A stretch of 5,400 bases of DNA, from contig CAKSWL010000169.1 of assembly GCA_934511335.1 (NCBI GenBank), positions 1 to 5,400 of the forward strand. The letters run 5' to 3'. This document shows positions 1-5,400 of this stretch, piece by piece. The notes under the pieces are model-generated. The model did not search any database and had not been told where the DNA came from. It saw only the letters and a program-made list of their open reading frames with translations. The stretch's first letter is position 1. Every line of letters begins with the position of its first letter. The stretch is from an uncultured Cloacibacillus sp. (GTDB lineage Bacteria > Synergistota > Synergistia > Synergistales > Synergistaceae). A program made the translations under genes and the position numbers.

Positions 1-2273
1 TCCTTGACCTTCGGGTGAGTGTAAAGGAACTCTTCCAGCTCCTTCGGATAGATGTTTTCGCCGCCGCGGATGATCATATCCTTCAGGCGCCCCGTGATGC
101 GGTAGTTGCCGTCCGCCGTGCGGCAGGCGAGGTCTCCCGTGTGGAGCCAGCCGTCGGCGTCGATCGCGGCCGCCGTGGCTTCCGGCATCTTATAATAACC
201 TTTCATTATGTTATAGCCTCTGGCGACAAATTCGCCGGGAACCTCGTCCGGCAGCTCCTCGCCGGTCTCGGGGTCGATGACGCGGCATTCGATCTCCGGC
301 AGCGCATGTCCTACGGTTTCCACGCGCACTTCCAGCGAGTCGCCGGTGTCGCTCATCGTGCAGCCCGGAGAGGCCTCCGTCTGTCCGTAGACGATGACGA
401 TCTCTTTCATGTTCATCCTGCCGACGACGTCGCGCATTTTGGAGATCGGACAAGGGCTGCCCGCCATGATCCCCGTGCGCATGTAGGAGAAATCGGTCTT
501 GTTAAAATCCTCGTGCTCCATCATCGCGATGAACATCGTCGGCACCCCGTGGAAACAGGTGATATGCTCCTGGTTGATACAGGCGAGCGAGGCCTTTGTC
601 GAGAAATAGGGCAGCGGCGAGAGAGTTGCGGCGTGCGTCATCGAGGCGGTCATCGCAAGCACCATGCCGAAGCAGTGGAACATCGGCACCTGGATCATCA
701 TGCGGTCGGCGGTTGAGAGATCCATACGGTCGCCGATGCACTTGCCGTTGTTGACGACGTTATAGTGCGTGAGCATGACCCCCTTGGGAAAGCCTGTCGT
801 GCCGCTGGTGTACTGCATGTTGCAGACATCGTGGATATCGACGGCGGCGGCTAGGCGGTTCACCTCTTCCAGCGGCGTCAGGTGCGCGCGCGCGGCGGCC
901 TCCTCCCAAGTGAGACAGCCCTTCATCTTAAAGTCGACGGTGATGACGTTGCGCAAAAAGGGCAGGCGGCGGCAGGCAAGCGGTTTGCCCGGCGTCGCCG
1001 TCTCCAGCTCAGGGCAGAGCTTTTTGATGATCTCATCGTAATGTGAATCGCGGAAGCCCTTGATCATCACCAGCGTATGAGTGTCCGACTGGCGCAGCAG
1101 ATATTCGGCCTCGTGGATCTTATAGGCGGTGTTGACGGTGACGAGCACCGCGCCGATCTTCGTCGTCGCCCAGAAGGTGATATACCACTGCGGCAGGTTC
1201 GTCGCCCAGACAGCAACGTGACTGCCGGGGCCGACGCCGAGCGAGACCAGCGCGCGCGCGAACTCGTCGACGTCGTCGCGGAATTCGGAATAGGTGCGCG
1301 TATAGTTGAGCGTCGTATATTTGAAGGCGTACTGGTCGGGGAACTCCTCGACGACGCGGTCCAGCACCGCGCCGAAGGTCCGTTCGATCAGCTTGTCCTT
1401 CTGCCACGGGAAGAGCCCCGTGCCGCGCCTGTTCTCGTAGAGGCGCTTCGACTTCGCCATGCGCGCGGGACTGCCGAAGCGGTTCATCGTGTTCACAAAG
1501 TGCAGCGAAATCAGCTCGATGCACTCGATGTCGGGCATCCACTGAGGGGCCCACTCCATCGAGATGAAGCCGTCATAGTTCAGCGAATAGAGGGCGCGCA
1601 TCATCGCGTCGATCGGCAGGCTGCCCTCACAGACGAGACGGTACTCCATCACGCCGTCCTCCCGCACGACCGAGTCCTTAAGATGTACATGCTTGATATA
1701 AGCGCCGAGGTTCTTCACCGTTTTTTCCGGCGCCTCGCCTGCGTCGCGGAAGGTGTGCTGCATATCCCAGAGCGCCGCGAGATTATCGCAGGAAAATGAA
1801 TCGAGCACCTCGCAAAGCTTGTCGGTGTCGGAATAGACGCCGATCGTCTCGATCAGCAGCGTCACCCCCGCCTCCTGCGCGGCGGGAAGCGTTCTTTCGA
1901 TCACCGCCGTCACCGCGGCGCGTTCCTCCGCCTGCGGCGCGCCCGTCTCTTTCGCGCCGAGGCGTACATAGGGGATGCGCAGGCTCTTCGCGGTGTTGAT
2001 GTAGTCAATGATCTCGGCGCAATTTTCCTCAAGCGCCGCGCCGTCTGCGATATTATGCCAGGTGTCGATACATGGTATCGACAATCCCGCCTCGGTCATC
2101 TCGCGGTGCGCCGCGTTGGCCATCGCTGGGTCGAAGATGCTGTTCTTCTCCGAAAGCTTCGGCTCGTGTATATTGTGGACCTCGACCCCCGCAAAGCCGC
2201 CGTCTCTGGCAACGGTGCAGAAGTCCTCCCATGTATGGTCGTGCCACCCAAAAGTCGAAAATGAGAGCTTCAT
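1..2273 (-). CDS. Fusion protein: sugar-phosphate isomerase/epimerase-type TIM barrel + acyl-CoA synthetase (3' end outside window)
   Basis: One uninterrupted frame of 757 codons starts with ATG at 2273-2271 and is still open at base 1. Residues 1 to about 265 resemble the AP-endonuclease-2/IolE-like TIM-barrel isomerases. They begin MKLSFSTFGW and carry candidate metal ligands E142 (LLIET), D170 and H173 (WDMQHT), H195/H197 (KHVHLKD) and E240 (SMEW). A basic linker (about 268-290) leads to a FadD/YngI-like AMP-forming acyl-CoA synthetase with the P-loop YTSGTTGFPKG (488-498), YGQTE (629-633), HTGD (711-714) and GRLKDMIIRGGENIYPKE (728-745). The C-terminal lid, with the usual catalytic Lys, would lie outside the window. 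Known for the family: ATP-dependent activation of a carboxylic acid to its acyl-CoA in the cytoplasm. The acid substrate and the sugar-like substrate of the barrel cannot be read from sequence. The start overlaps the stop of the upstream LeuA-like gene, which suggests translational coupling. No Shine-Dalgarno precedes M264 or M272, so a separate synthetase start looks unlikely. Confidence 0.9.
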   Translation of the reverse strand, partial: MKLSFSTFGWHDHTWEDFCTVARDGGFAGVEVHNIHEPKLSEKNSIFDPAMANAAHREMTEAGLSIPCIDTWHNIADGAALEENCAEIIDYINTAKSLRIPYVRLGAKETGAPQAEERAAVTAVIERTLPAAQEAGVTLLIETIGVYSDTDKLCEVLDSFSCDNLAALWDMQHTFRDAGEAPEKTVKNLGAYIKHVHLKDSVVREDGVMEYRLVCEGSLPIDAMMRALYSLNYDGFISMEWAPQWMPDIECIELISLHFVNTMNRFGSPARMAKSKRLYENRRGTGLFPWQKDKLIERTFGAVLDRVVEEFPDQYAFKYTTLNYTRTYSEFRDDVDEFARALVSLGVGPGSHVAVWATNLPQWYITFWATTKIGAVLVTVNTAYKIHEAEYLLRQSDTHTLVMIKGFRDSHYDEIIKKLCPELETATPGKPLACRRLPFLRNVITVDFKMKGCLTWEEAAARAHLTPLEEVNRLAAAVDIHDVCNMQYTSGTTGFPKGVMLTHYNVVNNGKCIGDRMDLSTADRMMIQVPMFHCFGMVLAMTASMTHAATLSPLPYFSTKASLACINQEHITCFHGVPTMFIAMMEHEDFNKTDFSYMRTGIMAGSPCPISKMRDVVGRMNMKEIVIVYGQTEASPGCTMSDTGDSLEVRVETVGHALPEIECRVIDPETGEELPDEVPGEFVARGYNIMKGYYKMPEATAAAIDADGWLHTGDLACRTADGNYRITGRLKDMIIRGGENIYPKELEEFLYTHPKVK

Positions 2274-3691
2274 TATCTGTGATTCTCCTCGTATGAGATC
2301 TTATTCAGGGCGTTGAGATAGGCCCTGATGCTGGAACCGATGATATCCGTAGAAATGCCGTTGCCGGAATAGAGCTTGCCGTTCGAGCGGAGTTTGACGA
2401 GCGTGGAGCCCATCGCCTCGCGTCCCTCGGTGACCGCCTGGATTTGGAAGTCGTCCAATTCATAGTGGTGTCCCGTAATCTGTTCAATCGCAAGGAATGA
2501 AGCGTCGATCGGGCCGTCGCCGACGGCGAGGCCGAATAGGTCCCGTCCGTGGCGGCGGCAGTGGATGTTCGCCGTCGCGTTGATGACGTTGCCGCTGTTG
2601 ATGACGAAGCTCACGAGCTCGTACGCCGGCGGCACCTGCAGCGCGCTTGTGGCGATGATCGCCTCCAGCTCCTTCGTGCCGACGGATTTCTTTGCCGCGA
2701 CATTGGTGAAGGTGTCGTAGACCTTCGCCGCATCCTCCTCCGAGAGGTCGTAGCCGAGGCGCTTTACAGCCTTGCCGACGGCGGTGATGTCGTCGTTCGC
2801 GTCCAGCCTGATATCCGAACCGCCGGAGATGGAGAAGCCGGTGTCAAAGACGCTCGTCTTGCTGCGCTCCGAGCGGGCTATCCAGTTCATCTGCGCGATC
2901 GAGCGGTGCAGCTCCGTGTACTTTATACCGCTGAAAAAGCCGCAGTCGTCGCCGCGCATGCGGATTATATGCGCCGCCGTCTCCAGCTCAGGGGCGCAGA
3001 CGCCGCTGACTGCGACATCCACCTCCGAAACTCCCGCCTTGACCGCCGAGACAGCGCAGGCCGCCGCCATCGAAAGCTCGTTCGAGCACTTGACGGCAAG
3101 CGCCGCATCCTTGAGCTCCGGCACGTTCGCGTATATCCCTTTTACAAAATTGCTGAACTCGTAGGGCATCATCGTCCCCGCTGAATCGCAAACCGTGATG
3201 GTGGAGGCGCCCGCGGCTGCCGCCGTTCGCAGCGCCTGATAGAGGAACTCCGGCTCGCTGCGCGTGGCGTCGACGGCGGCGAACTCCACGTCGGCGCAGC
3301 GTTCGCGGCTCTTACGCACAAGTTTATCGATCATCTCGATGATTCCTTGAGGCTTTTTATTACAGACGAATTCCATCTGCACCGCCGAAAGCGGCGCCTC
3401 CACATAGAGGCGCGGCTGAGCCGCCTCCGCGACGGCGTTCCATGCCGTCTCCACCCCAGCCTCCGTGTAGCCCACGGGGATGGAGAGGGAACTCTTCTTC
3501 ACCGCCGCGGCGATCGTGCGCACCAGCAGCGAATCGATTTTTACGCTGGTGATCGGCGCGAGACTGATAACGTCGAGGTTGAGCCGGTCAAGGATCTTCG
3601 CCATCTCTATGATCTCTTTGAAGGAGAGCGCTCCCTCAAGTCCGCGCGCCGCCTCGCGCAGCGTAATGTCCGTAAATTTGATTCTCTTCAT
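2273..3691 (-). CDS. 2-isopropylmalate synthase-like protein with LeuA regulatory domain and altered catalytic residues
   Basis: A 472-residue protein with the layout of alpha-isopropylmalate/homocitrate synthases: a DRE-TIM (HMGL-like) barrel over about residues 4-270, a linker, and a LeuA-type allosteric domain at about 352-465 (GDGPIDASFLAI at 391-402; SGNGISTDIIGSS and AYLNALNKI near the end). The length is near that of short LeuA proteins. Canonical LeuA condenses an acyl-CoA with a 2-oxoacid using a divalent metal held by the Asp of TLRDGEQ and the two His of HxHND. Here these read TLREAARG (Glu13) and KCSNE (Lys201, Ser203), and the GERAGN loop is replaced by GVCAPEL (230-236). DATRS (141-145) and CDSAGT (168-173) remain. 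It may have changed chemistry, or be a leucine-sensing non-enzyme; ordinary LeuA activity is doubtful. It is first in an operon behind a T-box and overlaps the fusion gene. ATG 3691 is preferred over GTG 3700 because the latter lies on the Shine-Dalgarno itself. Confidence 0.87.
   Translation of the reverse strand: MKRIKFTDITLREAARGLEGALSFKEIIEMAKILDRLNLDVISLAPITSVKIDSLLVRTIAAAVKKSSLSIPVGYTEAGVETAWNAVAEAAQPRLYVEAPLSAVQMEFVCNKKPQGIIEMIDKLVRKSRERCADVEFAAVDATRSEPEFLYQALRTAAAAGASTITVCDSAGTMMPYEFSNFVKGIYANVPELKDAALAVKCSNELSMAAACAVSAVKAGVSEVDVAVSGVCAPELETAAHIIRMRGDDCGFFSGIKYTELHRSIAQMNWIARSERSKTSVFDTGFSISGGSDIRLDANDDITAVGKAVKRLGYDLSEEDAAKVYDTFTNVAAKKSVGTKELEAIIATSALQVPPAYELVSFVINSGNVINATANIHCRRHGRDLFGLAVGDGPIDASFLAIEQITGHHYELDDFQIQAVTEGREAMGSTLVKLRSNGKLYSGNGISTDIIGSSIRAYLNALNKISYEENHR
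2284..2290 (-). promoter_or_regulatory. Ribosome binding site of the fusion gene, inside the end of the upstream gene
   Basis: GAGGAGA lies 10 bases before the ATG at 2273, within the last codons of the LeuA-like gene. Stop and start share one base (TAATG). This supports the ATG at 2273 as the true start and suggests coupled translation of the two proteins. Confidence 0.8.
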
Positions 3692-3699
3692 CGCCGACA

Positions 3700-3705
3700 C
3701 TCCTT
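3700..3705 (-). promoter_or_regulatory. Ribosome binding site that fixes the LeuA-like start
   Basis: AAGGAG ends 8 bases before the ATG at 3691. The upstream in-frame GTG at 3700 overlaps the last G of this site, so it cannot be the start served by it. The protein therefore begins MKRIKFTDI. Confidence 0.8.
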
Positions 3706-3764
3706 TTCATCATTTCCCTGTTTAAATCCCCGCCAATATCCGCCGTGCGCCGCCCGGCGGCCAT

Positions 3765-3800
3765 AAAAAAAGTCCCCGAGGCATAGCATGCCTCAGGGAC
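3765..3800 (-). terminator. Intrinsic terminator of the T-box leader
   Basis: A 13-bp stem (GTCCCTGAGGCAT against ATGCCTCGGGGAC, with one U-G pair) and a three-base loop is followed by seven T residues. Its 5' arm includes the CCCTG that can instead pair with the T-box core, so terminator and antiterminator are mutually exclusive. Confidence 0.95.
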
Positions 3801-4070
3801 GAATATACAGATGATCGCGGTACCACCCTGATTGCCGCGCAATAGGCGGCCTCTCATTAGAGCCGATCACGAGGCCAGCCGTAATCCCTTAACGGCGCGA
3901 GCTTTAGGGGATTCCGCTCTGGAGCGAGACCAAACCGCCGCCCTTCGGTTCCGGCTCTCACCTGCGTGCCGGCTCTCTGTAAACCTATCTGCGACGACTG
4001 TAACTCCGTCATTGCGTTTCTTAGTATCCAACTATCAAATCAGCCTGCAACGTTTATTTTCAGGCGGTAT
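3765..4070 (-). promoter_or_regulatory. T-box riboswitch leader, probably leucine (CUC) specific
   Basis: The leader RNA contains the conserved T-box core AGGGTGGTACCGCG (3829-3816), whose UGGU bulge would pair with an uncharged tRNA ending in ACCA. Stem I can be drawn: base CGC/GCG (4016-4014 with 3917-3915), a GA-containing K-turn-like internal loop, GGAG/CTCC (4007-4004 with 3924-3921), an eight-pair helix GTCGTCGC with GCGGCGGT, and a distal arm with AGAGAGCCGG and GGTGAGAGCCGG. In the specifier loop, CTC at 3928-3926 is followed by a purine just before the closing helix, the usual specifier position, so tRNA-Leu(GAG) is the best reading. A U as the fourth bulge base also fits the A discriminator of tRNA-Leu. 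Stem III is AATCCC/GGGATT (3913-3908 with 3888-3883). CAGGG (3830-3826) can pair with CCCTG (3798-3794) as antiterminator. High uncharged tRNA would switch on the two downstream genes. T-box identity is certain; the specifier is less so. Confidence 0.95.
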
Positions 4071-4076
4071 TTTCTG

Positions 4077-4106
4077 ATAATATTACGATGATACCGGAGT
4101 TGTCAA
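4077..4106 (-). promoter_or_regulatory. Sigma-70-type promoter of the T-box operon
   Basis: A perfect -35 TTGACA (4106-4101), an 18-base spacer and -10 TATTAT (4082-4077, five of six consensus bases) would start transcription near 4070. This is just before a small hairpin (GCCTG/CAGGC, 4065-4043) and then T-box Stem I. Confidence 0.8.
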
Positions 4107-4186
4107 GAGGTAAAAAATTCGTGTGTCGATAGCCCTGTAGCTTTGACAAACCTACACTAGCCGCCACCGCGATAATTTTCTCATAT

Positions 4187-4229
4187 TTGCCAAAATTATT
4201 TCATATGGTGTATACTATAGTTCTATAAT
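4187..4229 (+). promoter_or_regulatory. Possible promoter(s) for the short ORF/adhesin leader
   Basis: TTGCCA (4187-4192) is followed after 18 bases by TATACT (4211-4216). A perfect TATAAT lies at 4224-4229 with a weaker TTCATA (4200-4205) 18 bases upstream. The stretch is AT-rich in a GC-rich neighbourhood and diverges from the T-box operon promoter. Which -10 is used cannot be decided from sequence. Confidence 0.55.
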
Positions 4230-4279
4230 ACAACTCGCTTATTAAATAAGATTTTAGAAAAAGGGGCAGAAAAATCAGG

Positions 4280-4357
4280 ATGAAGCTATTGACAAGAAGG
4301 CGAAAAGGTCTGATACTCAGTCAGTCAGTCAGTCAGTCAGTCAGTCAGTGTAACTAA
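4280..4357 (+). CDS. Possible 25-residue leader peptide spanning a tetranucleotide repeat
   Basis: A short frame from ATG 4280 to TAA 4355-4357 encodes a basic start (MKLLTRRRKGLIL) followed by an SQSV-type repeat and a final Cys-Asn. Ribosome-site support is modest: AAGGGG lies about 14 bases upstream of the ATG. A better-spaced AGGA (4277-4280) would serve an in-frame TTG at 4289, which gives the same reading frame. The TCAG tract has no stop codon in any plus-strand frame, while the complementary strand has TGA in all frames, so only the plus strand can be read through it. It sits between promoter-like elements and a strong terminator, as attenuator leader peptides do. It is not recognised as a known peptide and may not be translated at all. 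Confidence 0.3.
   Translation: MKLLTRRRKGLILSQSVSQSVSQCN
4317..4349 (+). repeat. Tetranucleotide microsatellite, eight TCAG units
   Basis: Eight perfect TCAG copies (4317-4348) plus one extra T. Because four is not a multiple of three, loss or gain of a unit by slipped-strand mispairing changes the frame of any ORF crossing it. Tetranucleotide tracts of this kind, including AGTC types in Haemophilus, are known phase-variation switches of surface genes. Here the tract lies about 220 bases upstream of an adhesin start. Confidence 0.97.
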
Positions 4358-4376
4358 TAACCTCTCATTGTTGACT

Positions 4377-4420
4377 AAGCGGCTGTCTGTGTGCGTCACG
4401 CACATAGACAGCCGCTTTTT
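4377..4420 (+). terminator. Strong intrinsic terminator upstream of the adhesin
   Basis: A 19-bp stem (4377-4395 paired with 4399-4417, one G-U pair) with a three-base loop (TCA) leads into a run of five T (4416-4420). The reverse strand lacks a comparable T run, so it acts on plus-strand transcripts. It would end a transcript of roughly 185-200 bases starting from the promoter-like elements near 4187-4229, unless read through. Confidence 0.9.
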
Positions 4421-4556
4421 GTTTGTCGGAGCCGTCCCGAAGATGCCCCCATAAGCCCCATTCATATGCCTGTGCAGCTGCGCGGGAGCGGCGCCTGATC
4501 CGCTTCCCTCTGAGCAAAGTATTTTTAGATAAAAAATTTATGCACGTTGATTTTAC
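4421..4556. other. Spacer between terminator and adhesin, no gene seen
   Basis: No ORF with a ribosome site, RNA gene or repeat is visible. An AT-rich patch (4519-4542, with TAGATAAAAAATTTATG) could hold a weak promoter, but no -35/-10 pair of good quality and spacing can be drawn. Transcription of the adhesin may therefore depend on read-through or on an activator-dependent or alternative-sigma promoter. Confidence 0.5.
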
Positions 4557-4563
4557 AGGAAGG
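4557..4563 (+). promoter_or_regulatory. Ribosome binding site of the adhesin
   Basis: AGGAAGG ends 8 bases before the ATG at 4572 and supports that start. A second GGAG directly abuts the ATG and is too close to act. Confidence 0.8.
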
Positions 4564-4571
4564 TGACGGAG

Positions 4572-5400
4572 ATGAAAAAGAAGACTGAGGTTTTTGGAGT
4601 GTTGGGGCCGCGTCTGCGGCCCGGCATAAAGTGGGCCCGCCGCGGCCTGTTTGCTGCGGTGCTTTTGTGCGCGCTGACCATGGCGTTGATTGGCGCCTCC
4701 AACGCCGCGACTATTGGGAGCCCTGTGTTTATTGATTATAATACACGGAATTGGTCCAGTCCAAGCGCATACGGCGCCTGGTCCTTCGCCATCGGGCGGT
4801 ACGCGAGGGCCAACGGTGATAATTCATTCGCCATCGGGGCGAACTCCTATATCCAGAATGGGGCTAACAATATCGCCATCGGCTACGAGGCGCGGGTGCT
4901 GAACAACCAAGGCGGCAGCAACGTAACCGTCGAGGCGGTAGCGTTGGGATACAAGGCCCTTGTAGATTACGGCGGCGATATGGCCTTCGGGCGGCTGGCC
5001 GTCGCCAAAGCGTTAAAGGCCGTCGCGATAGGGACGGGATCGAATGCCTCCGGGGAAGAGGCGATGGCGGTCGGCTATAGTGCGAATGCAGGGGGGAAGA
5101 ATTCTCTCGCGTTAGGCTATGGGGCGGAGTCGCCGCTGCAAAACTCCACCGCCATAGGCTATAAGGCGAGGTCCGTAGCAGCGGGCGGCATCGCCATCGG
5201 CGAGACGTCGCTTGCGAACCGGGAAGGCGGCGTGACCGGCTGGGTTCCCGACAGCTACACCGGCACGCCCTCCGGCCCCGCCTGGACGGCTACGACCGGC
5301 GCCGTCTCCGTGGGAAACGACGCCGCCGCTTCGATAAGGACCAGGCAGATCACGGGCGTGGCGGCCGGCACGTATGACACCGACGCGGTCAACGTGGCGC
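4572..5400 (+). CDS. YadA-like trimeric autotransporter adhesin, N-terminal part (3' end outside window)
   Basis: The first 276 codons are open to the window edge. Residues 1-45 form a long signal peptide: a basic extended n-region (MKKKTEVFGV to WARR at 21-24), a hydrophobic core (25-41) and a likely cleavage after ASNA (45). From about residue 72 to 250 the protein is built from about ten roughly 14-residue YadA-type head repeats with the hallmark (A/V)xG core (SFAIGRYARANG, AIGANSYIQNG, AIGYEARV, ALGYKA, AFGRLA, AIGTGSNASG, AVGYSANAGG, ALGYGAES, AIGYKARS, AIGETSLAN). A Gly/Pro/Trp-rich insert follows (about 220-241), then VSVGND and the neck motif RQITGVAAGTYDTDAVNVA (258-276). Family knowledge: such proteins trimerise, are exported by Sec, anchor by a C-terminal beta-barrel in the outer membrane and bind host or abiotic surfaces. 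Stalk and anchor would be downstream. The start may be controlled by the upstream repeat and terminator. Confidence 0.93.
   Translation, partial: MKKKTEVFGVLGPRLRPGIKWARRGLFAAVLLCALTMALIGASNAATIGSPVFIDYNTRNWSSPSAYGAWSFAIGRYARANGDNSFAIGANSYIQNGANNIAIGYEARVLNNQGGSNVTVEAVALGYKALVDYGGDMAFGRLAVAKALKAVAIGTGSNASGEEAMAVGYSANAGGKNSLALGYGAESPLQNSTAIGYKARSVAAGGIAIGETSLANREGGVTGWVPDSYTGTPSGPAWTATTGAVSVGNDAAASIRTRQITGVAAGTYDTDAVNVA

Noticed and set aside
15..716. Plus-strand 233-codon frame opposite the synthetase
   Set aside because: His/Arg/Asp-rich shadow with no recognisable domain. It lies wholly within the well-supported minus-strand synthetase.
1..1554. Acyl-CoA synthetase as a separate gene or a frameshifted pair with the isomerase domain
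   Set aside because: The translation is continuous from 2273 to base 1, and no Shine-Dalgarno precedes the internal Met codons near the junction.
2549..3184. Plus-strand 211-codon frame opposite the LeuA-like gene
   Set aside because: Arg/Asp/Val-rich antisense shadow of a GC-rich gene with no family motif. The minus strand has clear homology.
3636..3857. Short minus-strand ORF across the T-box terminator into the LeuA-like gene
   Set aside because: It covers the T-box core and terminator, whose RNA structure explains the sequence. The downstream part is out of frame with the LeuA-like gene.
4143..4176. Plus-strand TTGACA with GATAAT as a promoter
   Set aside because: The spacer would be 22 bases, too long for a sigma-70 promoter.
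4317..4349. CRISPR or transposon-end repeat
   Set aside because: The unit is four bases with no spacers, inverted ends or target duplication. It is a simple microsatellite.
4572..4680. Lipoprotein signal for the adhesin because of Cys33
   Set aside because: The residue before Cys is Leu, not Gly/Ala/Ser as in a lipobox, and a good signal peptidase I site follows at residue 45.
4690..4902. Plus-strand 70-codon frame inside the adhesin
   Set aside because: It is in another frame of the adhesin head repeats, has no ribosome site, and is explained as a shadow.

Overview
The window has two halves separated by an 880-base intergenic region (3692-4571). The left half (1-4106) is a minus-strand operon. 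The right half (about 4187-5400) is a plus-strand surface-protein locus that runs off the end. Genes are GC-rich and the regulatory spacer is AT-rich. A T-box riboswitch together with a YadA-type trimeric autotransporter, which needs an outer membrane, points to a diderm lineage with Firmicutes-like regulation. Synergistota (a Cloacibacillus-like gut anaerobe) or Negativicutes would fit. This placement is inference, because no marker gene is present.

Minus-strand operon, in transcription order: a sigma-70-type promoter (4106-4077); a T-box leader with Stem I, Stem III, the conserved T-box core and a terminator (about 4070-3765), whose specifier reads best as CUC (Leu); a 2-isopropylmalate synthase (LeuA)-like gene (3691-2273); and, overlapping its stop as TAATG, a gene entering from 2273 that is still open at base 1. 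The second gene fuses an N-terminal sugar-phosphate isomerase/epimerase-type TIM barrel to an acyl-CoA synthetase (AMP-binding enzyme) in one continuous frame. The LeuA-like protein keeps the fold and the C-terminal leucine-type regulatory domain, but residues that normally bind the catalytic metal are replaced (Asp to Glu, HxH to KxS). The operon therefore looks like a leucine-tRNA-responsive module with an unusual or non-canonical LeuA paralog and a two-domain CoA-ligase, not ordinary leucine biosynthesis.

Plus-strand locus: promoter-like elements (4187-4229), a possible 25-codon ORF (4280-4357) containing eight TCAG units, a strong 19-bp intrinsic terminator (4377-4420), a 150-base spacer without a convincing promoter, then the start of a trimeric autotransporter adhesin (4572 onward). 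The adhesin shows a long signal peptide, about ten YadA-type head repeats and the beginning of the neck motif. The tetranucleotide tract sits in a position where its copy number decides whether the short ORF stops before the terminator or runs through it. This suggests a testable phase-variable attenuation mechanism for the adhesin.

The most interesting items are the fusion enzyme, the ligand-depleted LeuA paralog under a T-box, and the repeat/short ORF/terminator arrangement upstream of the adhesin.
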